Below the pieces are notes generated by a model. That model did no database searches. It saw nothing but the letters and a program-made list of their open reading frames with translations, and had not been told where the DNA came from. DNA of 13,182 bases. It comes from Alphaproteobacteria bacterium (GTDB taxonomy: Bacteria; Pseudomonadota; Alphaproteobacteria; Micavibrionales; UBA2020). The stretch covers positions 1 through 13,182 of the forward strand of contig JAQSWE010000035.1 in assembly GCA_029266795.1 (NCBI GenBank). The letters are read 5' to 3'. Numbering within the stretch: position 1 is the first letter of the stretch; the number at the start of each line of letters is the position of its first letter. Of this stretch, positions 6,104-13,046 are shown piece by piece. The translations under genes and the position numbers were made by a program.

Positions 6104-6874
6104 TTAATTGACGGCCTGTACGTCATCGATCGTGAAACTGCGGCGCGAAATGCCAAGCTGCGCCTGGTCTTCGGCGATGACCGCGCCGGCGATATAGCGG
6201 AAGCCCGCCGACAGCGCGGCCTCGAGCGCCGCGCGGGTCGTCACGCCATCCGCCATCGCCGCGCAATTGACGCCACCCGCCTTGTCCGCAAAGCGGCTGA
6301 CGAGGCTGCTCATCGACGCATCATCCAGACCTGTTTCCGAGAAGTTCACGACACAGGCGTGCAGATGGCCGCGCGAGACTCCGTCAAGGTTTGCGCCGCG
6401 AATGTCAGAGCTCATCGCCACCGCGCGGCAGAGGCCGCGCATATCAGTTTGCAGCAATTGGAGACGCTGTTTCGACGCCTGCGCGGGGATATTGTCGAGC
6501 TGCAGCACGATGAATGTGCGCAGCGCTTCGGGGATACGGCGCAGCAGGCTTAAGTAATGACCGCGGAAGGGATATGCGTTCAGGGTCTCATAGCCAACCG
6601 GCACGACAACGACGGATTTTTCGCCCTGCGCCTGAAGTTTCTCCAGCGCTTCCGCCGCCTTTACCAGCAGCCCCAGATCCGCCGATGCCGCGAGATCGGA
6701 CGTAGCATGCTGCCGGTTGACGGGGCGGATCATATAGCCGCAGAGATATTTCTTCTCGACATTCCAGATGGGGCGGAAACTGACGGCGACGTTTTTACCC
6801 AGGGCTTCCAGGCCCATGGTGTCGAGCGTGATGCGGGTAGGTTTTTGTACTGTATTGTGCTGCTGTGCCTGCAT
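6104..6874 (-). CDS. Degenerate EAL-fold protein (predicted catalytically inactive)
   Basis: 256 residues, soluble. The order of segments follows an EAL c-di-GMP phosphodiesterase domain: SFRPIWN...LCGYMIRP where the E-A-L-x-R motif should be, VVVVPVGYETL for the 'Asn-x-Ser' strand, FIVLQLDNIPA for the E-x-T-E strand, AVAMSSDIRG for the D-D-F-G strand, ACVVNFSE for the K-x-D strand, then ADGVTTRAALEAALSAGFRYIAGAVI, matching A-E-G-V-E...G-f-x-x-x-Q-G. Every metal- or substrate-binding residue is replaced (GYM for EAL, no Asn, SS for DD, N for the K-x-D Lys/Asp pair, ADGVT for AEGVE, AG for QG), so hydrolysis of c-di-GMP is not expected. It may bind a ligand or act as an adaptor. AAGGAG 7 nt before the ATG at 6874 decides this start over an ATG 9 codons upstream. 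It is flanked by CheX/CheY and kinase genes. The family call is by eye and needs a profile search. Confidence 0.6.
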   Translation of the reverse strand: MQAQQHNTVQKPTRITLDTMGLEALGKNVAVSFRPIWNVEKKYLCGYMIRPVNRQHATSDLAASADLGLLVKAAEALEKLQAQGEKSVVVVPVGYETLNAYPFRGHYLSLLRRIPEALRTFIVLQLDNIPAQASKQRLQLLQTDMRGLCRAVAMSSDIRGANLDGVSRGHLHACVVNFSETGLDDASMSSLVSRFADKAGGVNCAAMADGVTTRAALEAALSAGFRYIAGAVIAEDQAQLGISRRSFTIDDVQAVN

Positions 6875-6881
6875 CGCGTTT

Positions 6882-6887
6882 CTCCTT
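6882..6887 (-). promoter_or_regulatory. Ribosome binding site deciding the start of the EAL-like gene
   Basis: AAGGAG on the minus strand ends 7 nt before the ATG at 6874. The in-frame ATG at 6901 has no purine-rich site ahead of it, and its extra nine residues (basic) would be encoded across this site. Confidence 0.8.
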
Positions 6888-6946
6888 GCCTTGGCGTCCA
6901 TGATTTAATCATGACACGTTTAAATTGCAGGAAATTTTCACGATTG

Positions 6947-6978
6947 TTTCAGCCCCGTTTCAGGAAACGGGGCTGAAA
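6947..6978. terminator. Perfect 15-bp inverted repeat: possible terminator or mRNA 3'-end hairpin
   Basis: TTTCAGCCCCGTTTC (6947-6961) and GAAACGGGGCTGAAA (6964-6978) are exact reverse complements with two bases between, so RNA would form about 14 bp with a CAGG-type tetraloop (CCTG on the minus strand). It sits 20 bp downstream of the CheX-like stop (6999) and about 70 bp before the EAL-like start, both minus strand, which is a natural place for a terminator. No T-run follows on either strand, so it may act as a Rho-assisted terminator, an attenuating barrier or an mRNA-protecting stem. Confidence 0.5.
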
Positions 6979-6998
6979 TTATCAGTTAAAACAAATAT

Positions 6999-7523
6999 TT
7001 AGTGAGTTGATTTAACGGCATCGGCGGCGAAAAAGTTCACCACGACCCCGATTCCGCGCGATTGCTGCACATCATCGTAATAAAAATGCATATGCACCTG
7101 GTCCTTGTTCTTCAACAACGGATTCTCTTCCTCCTCAGGAATGAAGGGGAATCCCATCTCGGTGTCGAAGCCTTTTTCGTTCAAATACGCCTTAACCTTG
7201 CTGCAGACGATGTTGGCGATTTCGCAGGCGATGTCGTTCTGAACGGGATTGTTGGCGAGGTATTCCTTGGTGAAGATCAGCGCCGCCGCCTGCAGCAGCA
7301 GGCCGATATCGAAGCGGAAACAAAACTCGACGTCGACATCCGCCTGATGCAGCTTGATCGACGAATAAACGCTGCCTTTTTCCGTGCCGGGCTTGGGCGC
7401 AAGATCGCCCGCCGTGATCGACTGGCCGAACATGCTGTTGAAGGTTTCGATGACGCCTTCGCTCACCACGTTGGAAATCTGTGCGCGTTCGGCATCGATA
7501 TCTTGGGGGGAAATGGCTTTCAT
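6999..7523 (-). CDS. CheX-type chemotaxis phosphatase
   Basis: 174 residues, soluble. The pattern fits the CheC/CheX/FliY phosphatase family: an N-terminal segment with VIETFNSMFG, a strand with YSSIKLHQADVDVEFCFRFD, a hydrophobic helix, then the catalytic helix NDIACEIANIVCSKVKAYL with Glu101 and Asn104 (the E-x-x-N pair that acts on phospho-Asp in a receiver), followed by MGFPFIPE and a closing strand region ending GIGVVVNFFA. Only one E-x-x-N helix is present, as in CheX rather than two-site CheC. Its likely substrate is the CheY-type protein encoded immediately upstream, 7 nt away. No clear ribosome site precedes the ATG (TGATCCTCAT only), so translation probably depends on the upstream gene. 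The Glu-rich insert EEEEN (about 130-134) is unusual. Confidence 0.75.
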   Translation of the reverse strand: MKAISPQDIDAERAQISNVVSEGVIETFNSMFGQSITAGDLAPKPGTEKGSVYSSIKLHQADVDVEFCFRFDIGLLLQAAALIFTKEYLANNPVQNDIACEIANIVCSKVKAYLNEKGFDTEMGFPFIPEEEENPLLKNKDQVHMHFYYDDVQQSRGIGVVVNFFAADAVKSTH

Positions 7524-7530
7524 ATGAGGA

Positions 7531-7950
7531 TCAGCCCGTTTTCGCGGCCCGGTTGCTCTCGATCCAGGCCAGCACGCGCTCGATCTTTTCCTTGAAGGTC
7601 GCGGGCGCGATCGGCTTGGTGATGTACATGGTGGCGCCCGCCTTCAAAGCCTCGCGCGTGTAGCGTTCCTGGCTCTCGGCGGTGACCATGACGAAGGCGA
7701 TATGGTCATACTGCCTGTCCTCGCGGTATTCCTGCATCAGCGTATAACCGCTCTTGCCCGGCATGTTCCAGTCGAGGAAGACGATATCGTAGGCGGTGAC
7801 GGAAATTTTTTCCTGCGCCTCGTTGCTGTTGCTGGCGCTGTCGATATTGGCGAAGCCCATATTCGTCAGCTGCATCTCGATAAGCTTGCGCACGACGACA
7901 TTGTCATCGACAAGTAGCACGCGCAAATCGGCAATATTCGGGGCGGTCAT
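7531..7950 (-). CDS. CheY-type single-domain response regulator
   Basis: 139 residues, one receiver domain plus a short basic tail. Key residues: acidic pair Asp15/Asp16, phospho-acceptor Asp60 in VFLDWNMPG, Thr90 at the switch position in FVMVTAES, Lys112 followed by Pro113. The combination of DWNMPG and MVTAE places it close to chemotaxis CheY proteins, which act by binding a target when phosphorylated. AGAGAGG lies 7 nt before the ATG. It is followed after 7 nt by the CheX-type phosphatase gene, a likely on/off pair. No CheA kinase, CheW or receptor is in the window, so the phosphate source must be elsewhere or be the kinase encoded 2 kb downstream. The target may be the exporter encoded upstream, a motility part, or something unseen. 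Confidence 0.92.
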   Translation of the reverse strand: MTAPNIADLRVLLVDDNVVVRKLIEMQLTNMGFANIDSASNSNEAQEKISVTAYDIVFLDWNMPGKSGYTLMQEYREDRQYDHIAFVMVTAESQERYTREALKAGATMYITKPIAPATFKEKIERVLAWIESNRAAKTG

Positions 7951-8022
7951 ACAAATACCTCTCTCGACCTAATATATAAGGCAATTGATAACAAATGATT
8001 AACCTTTCGGCCTTCCGTCAAA

Positions 8023-9555
8023 TCAAACCGTCCGCTCGCGCAAGATTTTCGCCCGGCGAACGATAATATGCAGCAAAAAGCCAGCGCAGAGGGCCTGCAG
8101 CGCCACAGGCGCGAGGCTGTCGCCGAACTCCTTCAGCGGCAGGGGGTAATAGATGGCGAGCGACCGGACAACTTCCGGCACTTGGACATCCACGTTCTGG
8201 CCATAGAGGTAGCGCTGCGCCCAGCTGGCGAATTTCAGGTCCATCTTGTTCGGCTTCAGGGCAAAGTGAAGCGTCGGCAGCATGGCGTAGACCAGCACGT
8301 AATACGACATCACCTTGAACCCCGCATTGCGCGCGCCCCTGCCACCGATCATGGCATGGATCATGAGGCCGTCGCGCAGCGCGAATAGCATGGCCGCCAG
8401 CATAAAGGCAGCGAGCGATTCAAAGCCCATGAACTTGCCCGCAACCGGCACGTTATTCAGCGTCACCACGTAGCAGATCAGGATGAACGGAATCGTCACC
8501 AGCCATTTATGCGTGTTTTCGAACGCACGCAGGTAATTGCCCTCGCGCATATCGTTGAAGAACCGCGCATATTTGCGCCCGTCTGACGCCTCGAACAGCA
8601 TCACGGCATAGGCGAGCATCAGCGCCACGACGAAGAGCGCCATCAAATGCGTATAGTAAAACGCGTTGGTCGGCGTGGCGAAGCCGCGCAGGTAAATCAG
8701 GAAGCTCGCCACAAAACCGACCCAGGCGACCGGATAAGTGCGATGCATCAGTTCAGCCCGCGCGATGCGGTAGCTGCCCACAAGCGCCCATGTAAAGAAG
8801 AACAACAGGCTCCAGGTCACAAATTCAGGGCTTGGGATCTGCATGCCAAACCAGTCCACAACGCGGTTGGCGGCGAAGGGGGAGCTGAAGCTTGCAAGTT
8901 TGGGCGCAACCTCCTGCCCCATCGTGAACACGAACCACGACGCCATCACGCCCAGCAGGAACGCCCCGCTGCCGCGCGGGATGCGTTTCTTGCCCATCTT
9001 GCCGGCAAAGCTTGTCATGTCGATAAAGCTGACGAGGAACGCCAGTGCCTGCCCGACAAGACCCGCCATGATCATGTAATAAATGACGTAAAAGTCGTTG
9101 GCATCCGTCCAGCTCATGCCACGCGGATTGAGCGTGCCGGCGAAGTTACCGGGCTCGGACGTATTGACGAAGCCGTAATAAAACGGGATCAGCGTCAGCA
9201 GCCCGACATACCAGACATAGGATGTCGCGCCCGCGAGCTTCCCCGCCACCAGCTGGAAGGGCGAGATGGAGGACATGCGCTGGAAATCCCAGGTGTTGCT
9301 GCGTACCTCTTCCTGCAGGGCCAGCGCCGCTTCATAAGTGCCCCAGACGCAGACGATGAGGAAGTAAAACCATTTCGCGCCCGTCATCATGAACTGCATC
9401 GCATAATCTTTTTCGAAAAAATTCCCTTTTTCCGGCAGGATGTTCACGCAGATGAGCGAGCAGATGACGAGGAACACCGGCGCGGCCACCAGGCGGAACG
9501 GCGATATCTTGAGCCAGAGGTTACGGTGGAATTCGGGCGTGAAGACGTAGTTCAT
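8023..9555 (-). CDS. ABC-2-like export permease, second of a tandem paralogous pair
   Basis: 510 residues with about 11-12 hydrophobic segments. It starts MNYVFTPEFHRNLW, which mirrors the first permease (MTYFLTPEFHHQLW). The cytosolic amphipathic region at about 82-120 reads EEVRSNTWDFQRMSSISP, then QLVAGKLAGATSYVWYVGL, equivalent to the 'T-x-x-L-L-T-P-x-x-x-x-x-x-G-K' coupling segment of ABC-2 transporters. Further blocks shared with the partner are SDGRKYARF, RAFENTHKW and RDGLMIHA. A frame extending to 9660 is open, but the ATG at 9555 overlaps the partner's stop as ATGA and restores alignment of the two N-termini, so it is the better start. There is no clear ribosome site, so translation is probably coupled. 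With the ATPase and first permease it should form a heteromeric exporter in the inner membrane. Substrate unknown. Confidence 0.8.
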   Translation of the reverse strand: MNYVFTPEFHRNLWLKISPFRLVAAPVFLVICSLICVNILPEKGNFFEKDYAMQFMMTGAKWFYFLIVCVWGTYEAALALQEEVRSNTWDFQRMSSISPFQLVAGKLAGATSYVWYVGLLTLIPFYYGFVNTSEPGNFAGTLNPRGMSWTDANDFYVIYYMIMAGLVGQALAFLVSFIDMTSFAGKMGKKRIPRGSGAFLLGVMASWFVFTMGQEVAPKLASFSSPFAANRVVDWFGMQIPSPEFVTWSLLFFFTWALVGSYRIARAELMHRTYPVAWVGFVASFLIYLRGFATPTNAFYYTHLMALFVVALMLAYAVMLFEASDGRKYARFFNDMREGNYLRAFENTHKWLVTIPFILICYVVTLNNVPVAGKFMGFESLAAFMLAAMLFALRDGLMIHAMIGGRGARNAGFKVMSYYVLVYAMLPTLHFALKPNKMDLKFASWAQRYLYGQNVDVQVPEVVRSLAIYYPLPLKEFGDSLAPVALQALCAGFLLHIIVRRAKILRERTV

Positions 9556-11021
9556 GTGGGTGCTTTCGGGTAAGAGTCGTCTGATTTCATGGCAAAACGG
9601 ATAAATAAAAGCGCGGCGAGCAGCGCCTGCAGCATCGGCATCGCCAGCACGCGCAGCCATTCGGATGACCGGTGCGGATAAAAGACTTCCTTGACCGCGC
9701 CCACATCGAGGTAATTCATCAACGCGCGCGTATTCGCAGCGATATCGCCAGAAAGCGCTGCGAAGGCGAGCGGCGCGACGCCATACATCACAAGGAAGTA
9801 AAGCGGCACCGCATAGGCCGCGCGGCGGCGCAGGATGTTATAGAGCGTATGAACGGCAAAACCGTCGCGGGCGGCGAAAAGGAACGCGCCTGCAGCCGCA
9901 GGGCCGTATTCGGCAAGGCGCAGCGGTGCTGCCTGCAGACAGTTATAGAGAAGCCCCGCGCCAAACAGCAGCACATAGGGCAGCGTCGCCATCCACAGCG
10001 GTGTATTTTCAAACGCATGCGCCCATTTGCGCGCGCGCAGTGCCGCGCCCAGCCGCAGGTATTTCCGGCGGTCGGAAGATTCCGAAAGCAAGGTCGCATA
10101 GCCCAGCAGGAAGCTGACAAGGAACGCGCAGAGGAAAGGCGGTATCGCATCAACCGACTGGAATTTTTCGGCAGCATCCGCGCCATCCACCATGCCGCCC
10201 CGCGTCCGCACATAGCAGCCGGCGAGGAAGATCGACAGGCTCGGGATGAAGATCATCCAGACCCATGGCCAGACGCGGTATCTCAATTCCGCGCGGATCA
10301 CGCGGTAGCAGGCAAGGATGCCCCAAAACAGAAAGAATGTGACGGCGACGGCGGCAAAGGCGAACGCATCGTAATCATGCCCGTACCAGCTGAAATCGGG
10401 GAACAGCCTGCGCTCTACATCAGGCGACACATGCGCGTTGACCGCGCGCTGGCGCAGGTTTTCATTGATCCAGAAAGAACACATGATGGCGGCGATGCAG
10501 GGAAAGAACCCCGCGCCCTGCCCCGTCACCGCCCCATGCCGCGCCCGCGCCGCAAACGACGACAGGCTGAGCAGGAAGGCGATGAAATGCGCAAACAGTC
10601 CCGATGCCAGCATAAAGAATGCGGCATAGACAAGCGGCCGCTGCGCATGGTCGAAGGTGGAGAAATAGGCGACGATGCACATCAGCCCGACATACCAAGT
10701 ATAGGAGGTCGAACCGAACAGCTTACCGAAGGCGAGTTGCGCCGGCGAGATCGCGGAAACGCGTTGATGATCCCAGGTGCGCGACTTAATCTCCTCGTCC
10801 ATCGCAATCGATGCCTCGTAGCTGCCCCAGATCAGAACGACTATAAGAAAAGTGTAAAGCGAGCCGATGCGCAAGGCCACCGGCCCCGGTAAGCCAATCC
10901 CCAGATCGCCATAGGAAATCCCCCACAGCAGCAGCAACAGCACAGGCGCTGCGACCAGCTTATAAGGCGGGCATTTCGACCATAACTGGTGGTGGAATTC
11001 TGGCGTGAGAAAATAGGTCAT
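9552..11021 (-). CDS. ABC-2-like export permease, first of a tandem paralogous pair
   Basis: 489 residues with about 11-12 hydrophobic segments, the first at about 20-37 and the last at about 460-480. The cytosolic segment at 75-112 (EEIKSRTWDHQRVSAISP, then QLAFGKLFGSTSYTWYVGL) is the likely ATPase-coupling region and is nearly the same in the next gene. The blocks SDRRKYLRLG, HAFENTPLW and RDGFAVHT also recur there, so the two genes come from a duplication covering their whole length. The length is about twice that of a simple six-helix ABC-2 permease. The ATG follows the ATPase stop with no gap (TAG then ATG), with AGGAA inside the end of the ATPase gene. No extracellular solute-binding or periplasmic adaptor domain is visible. 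Family recognised only at the level of ABC-2-like permease; substrate unknown. Confidence 0.8.
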   Translation of the reverse strand: MTYFLTPEFHHQLWSKCPPYKLVAAPVLLLLLWGISYGDLGIGLPGPVALRIGSLYTFLIVVLIWGSYEASIAMDEEIKSRTWDHQRVSAISPAQLAFGKLFGSTSYTWYVGLMCIVAYFSTFDHAQRPLVYAAFFMLASGLFAHFIAFLLSLSSFAARARHGAVTGQGAGFFPCIAAIMCSFWINENLRQRAVNAHVSPDVERRLFPDFSWYGHDYDAFAFAAVAVTFFLFWGILACYRVIRAELRYRVWPWVWMIFIPSLSIFLAGCYVRTRGGMVDGADAAEKFQSVDAIPPFLCAFLVSFLLGYATLLSESSDRRKYLRLGAALRARKWAHAFENTPLWMATLPYVLLFGAGLLYNCLQAAPLRLAEYGPAAAGAFLFAARDGFAVHTLYNILRRRAAYAVPLYFLVMYGVAPLAFAALSGDIAANTRALMNYLDVGAVKEVFYPHRSSEWLRVLAMPMLQALLAALLFIRFAMKSDDSYPKAPT

Positions 11022-11951
11022 CTATTTCCTGCCGCTGGTGACGTCCATATAGGCATCCTGCAATGTATGCTGGCTGGTGGTGAAGCTGAAGATCGGCACG
11101 CCCTGCGCCATCAGGTTTTTCAGCAGGTCCTGCTGTTCCTGTTCGCTGCCACTGAATTCGGCGACCACGACATTGTTTTCGGTGCCGGTTACTTTCAGGT
11201 TCGGCAGCGCCATGAAGAGGTTCATGTGCGACACGCCCAGCCCCGATACGCCGATGCGCAGCAAGCGCACGGTTTTCGCGGCATATTCCTGCAGCTGCAC
11301 CTGCTGCGCCACGCGGCCGTCTTTGATGACCAGCATGTCGGTGCAGTAATCTTCGAGCTCGGTCAAAATATGCGACGATACGATTATGGTCTTGCCCTGT
11401 GCGCGCAAACCGCGGATCATCTGCGACAGTGCGATACGCGCATCCGGGTCCATGCCCGATGCCGGTTCGTCGAGGATGATCAGTTGAGGGTTATGGATCA
11501 GCGCAAGACCGATGCCGAGGCGCTGGCGGTAGCCGCGCGACAACGTACCCGCCTTTTCCTCCAGCCGTGCGGTGATGCCCACCTGCTCCGCCACATCGGC
11601 GACACGCTTCGGCACTTCCGATGCTGGCACTTTCTGGCACCACGCCATATAGGTCAGGCACTGCCGCAACGACAGCCCGTCATAGAGCCCGAAGAAATCG
11701 GACAGGTATCCCGTCATGTGGTGAACGTCGCGCGGGAAATCCGCCGCGTCCTTGCCGCCGATCGTGATCTTGCCGCTATGCGCGCGGTCGAGCGCGGCGA
11801 TGCAGCGCAGCAGCGTCGTCTTGCCCGCACCGTTGGGGCCGACGAGCGCGGTCACGCTGCCTTCGTTGATGGAGAAAGTGACATCGTGCAGCACACGCTT
11901 GTCGGGATAGTCGAAATTCAGTTTTTCGACTTCGATCATGGCGATTGTCAT
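11022..11951 (-). CDS. ABC transporter ATP-binding protein (ABC-2 exporter type)
   Basis: 309 residues from the ATG at 11951. ATPase domain (about 6-225): Walker A GPNGAGKTT (38-46), signature LSRGYRQRL (from 137), Walker B LIILDEP with Asp161/Glu162, D-loop SGMDPDAR, and switch His194 in SSHIL. The Q-loop position reads GYLSDFFGLYDGLS, with Asp or Ser where Gln or Glu is usual. The LSRGYRQR form and HSG-x-I-x-I-x-G style match DrrA/CcmA-like exporters. Residues 226-309 form an extra C-terminal domain with strands around VVVAEFSG and a closing SFTTSQHTLQDAYMDV, typical of this class. A TTG start at 11969 is open in frame, but the ATG has AAAGGG upstream and needs no rare start. It heads the exporter unit and energises the two membrane proteins that follow. 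Confidence 0.92.
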   Translation of the reverse strand: MTIAMIEVEKLNFDYPDKRVLHDVTFSINEGSVTALVGPNGAGKTTLLRCIAALDRAHSGKITIGGKDAADFPRDVHHMTGYLSDFFGLYDGLSLRQCLTYMAWCQKVPASEVPKRVADVAEQVGITARLEEKAGTLSRGYRQRLGIGLALIHNPQLIILDEPASGMDPDARIALSQMIRGLRAQGKTIIVSSHILTELEDYCTDMLVIKDGRVAQQVQLQEYAAKTVRLLRIGVSGLGVSHMNLFMALPNLKVTGTENNVVVAEFSGSEQEQQDLLKNLMAQGVPIFSFTTSQHTLQDAYMDVTSGRK

Positions 11952-12038
11952 ATTCAACACCCTTTGCAAGTTAACGATGCAATGCTAGCCCAGTTGAAGC
12001 CCTTATAGAATAAAAGTTTTTGGCGCAAGGCGCGGGGC
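11952..12038. other. Short divergent promoter region between exporter and importer operons
   Basis: 87 bp separate the start codons of the exporter ATPase (minus) and the PotA-like ATPase (plus), so both promoters must be compact or lie partly within the genes. A TTGCA-N9-TGCAA dyad (11964-11982) surrounds GTTAAC and is a possible operator shared by both directions. On the minus strand TATAAG lies about 50 bp from the start but without a good -35. I call no promoter. Confidence 0.4.
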
Positions 12039-13046
12039 ATGATATTAAAAATCATGTCCTCAGGCCTTGTGATTCAAACCGTCAGCAAGACGTTCCCGTC
12101 GCCCACCGGTCCGGTGCGCGCGGTCGACAATGTATCCCTCACCATCCAGCCCAACGAATTCTTCACGCTGCTCGGGCCGTCCGGCTGCGGCAAGACGACG
12201 CTGCTCCGCATGATCGCGGGGCTCGACATCCCAACCTCCGGCAGCATCCTGCTGGACGGGCAGGATATCGCGCCGCTGCCCGCCTACCAGCGCCCCGTGA
12301 ACACCGTGTTCCAAAGCTATGCGCTGTTCCCGCATATGACGGTCACCGACAACATCGCCTTTGGCATGAAGATGCAAGGTAAGCCGAAAGCCGAAATCGA
12401 CAAGGCGGTGACCGAAGCCCTTGCCCTCGTCCGCCTCGAAGACAAAGGCGAGCGCAAGCCCGCCCAACTGTCCGGCGGCCAGCAGCAGCGCGTCGCGCTT
12501 GCCCGCGCGCTCGTGAACCATCCGAAAATTCTGCTGCTTGATGAATCCCTCTCCGCGCTTGATTACAAGCTGCGCAAGGAAATGCAGATTGAATTGAAAC
12601 GCCTGCAGCGCGAAACCGGCATCACCTTTATCTTCGTGACGCATGACCAGGACGAGGCATTGTCGATGTCCGACCGCATCGCCGTCATGGAAAAAGGCAA
12701 TGTCGCGCAGATCGGCAGCCCGCAGGAAATCTACGACAAGCCCGCCACGCGTTTTGTCGCCGATTTCATCGGCATCTGCAATTTCGTCAAGGCCTCGAGC
12801 CTCGGCCTGAATGATAACTGCGATATCGGCTTCCGCCCCGAAGACGCCTCCTTCACCGTCGGTCGCGGCATGGGCAAGGGCAAGATCCGCCACATCAATT
12901 ACCGCGGCGCGGTCACGCATTATATCATCGAGCTGGAAGGCGGCGAAACCATCACGCTGTCCGAAGACGACCCGCAGAATGTGGAAGTGAATGACGCTGT
13001 GTCGCTTGTCATCCCGCCGGAAAGACTGATCCGATGCAAGGCGTAA
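12039..13046 (+). CDS. potA: PotA-like ABC importer ATP-binding protein (spermidine/putrescine type)
   Basis: 335 residues. The ATPase domain has Walker A GPSGCGKTT (46-54), Q-loop Gln92 in NTVFQSYALFPHMTV, signature LSGGQQQRV (from 144), Walker B ILLLDES (Asp168, Glu169) and His202 in VTHDQDEALSMSDRI. The C-terminal TOBE-type domain starts near 262 (IGFRPEDA) and runs to RLIRCKA. The VFQSYALFPHMTV and QIGSPQEIYDKPATRFVADFIG blocks are characteristic of PotA among importer ATPases. Ser170 replaces the usual Pro after DE, a known variation that leaves the catalytic Glu intact. The ATG at 12039 has AAGG 8 nt upstream; an ATG five codons later lacks a site. The gene overlaps the PotB-like permease by 13 nt. 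Substrate by homology is a polyamine, but related Fbp/Afu-type importers for iron share much of this pattern. Confidence 0.85.
   Translation: MILKIMSSGLVIQTVSKTFPSPTGPVRAVDNVSLTIQPNEFFTLLGPSGCGKTTLLRMIAGLDIPTSGSILLDGQDIAPLPAYQRPVNTVFQSYALFPHMTVTDNIAFGMKMQGKPKAEIDKAVTEALALVRLEDKGERKPAQLSGGQQQRVALARALVNHPKILLLDESLSALDYKLRKEMQIELKRLQRETGITFIFVTHDQDEALSMSDRIAVMEKGNVAQIGSPQEIYDKPATRFVADFIGICNFVKASSLGLNDNCDIGFRPEDASFTVGRGMGKGKIRHINYRGAVTHYIIELEGGETITLSEDDPQNVEVNDAVSLVIPPERLIRCKA

Noticed and set aside
7951..8022. TATATT as the -10 of a CheY promoter
   Set aside because: A -10-like sequence is present on the minus strand but no -35-like sequence sits at proper spacing, so read-through from the exporter genes cannot be excluded.
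9556..9660. 35-residue N-terminal extension of the second permease
   Set aside because: It overlaps the first permease, reads as Ala/Arg-rich shadow sequence, and the ATG at 9555 aligns the N-terminus with its paralogue.
8647..12008. Long plus-strand open frames opposite the exporter genes (8647-9573, 9672-10892, 10989-12008)
   Set aside because: They are antisense to genes with clear domains, are rich in Arg, His and Gln without any recognisable motif, and arise from the GC-rich third positions of the real genes.
12060..12920. 286-residue minus-strand frame opposite the PotA-like gene
   Set aside because: The opposite strand has all the motifs of an ABC ATPase; this frame is its shadow.
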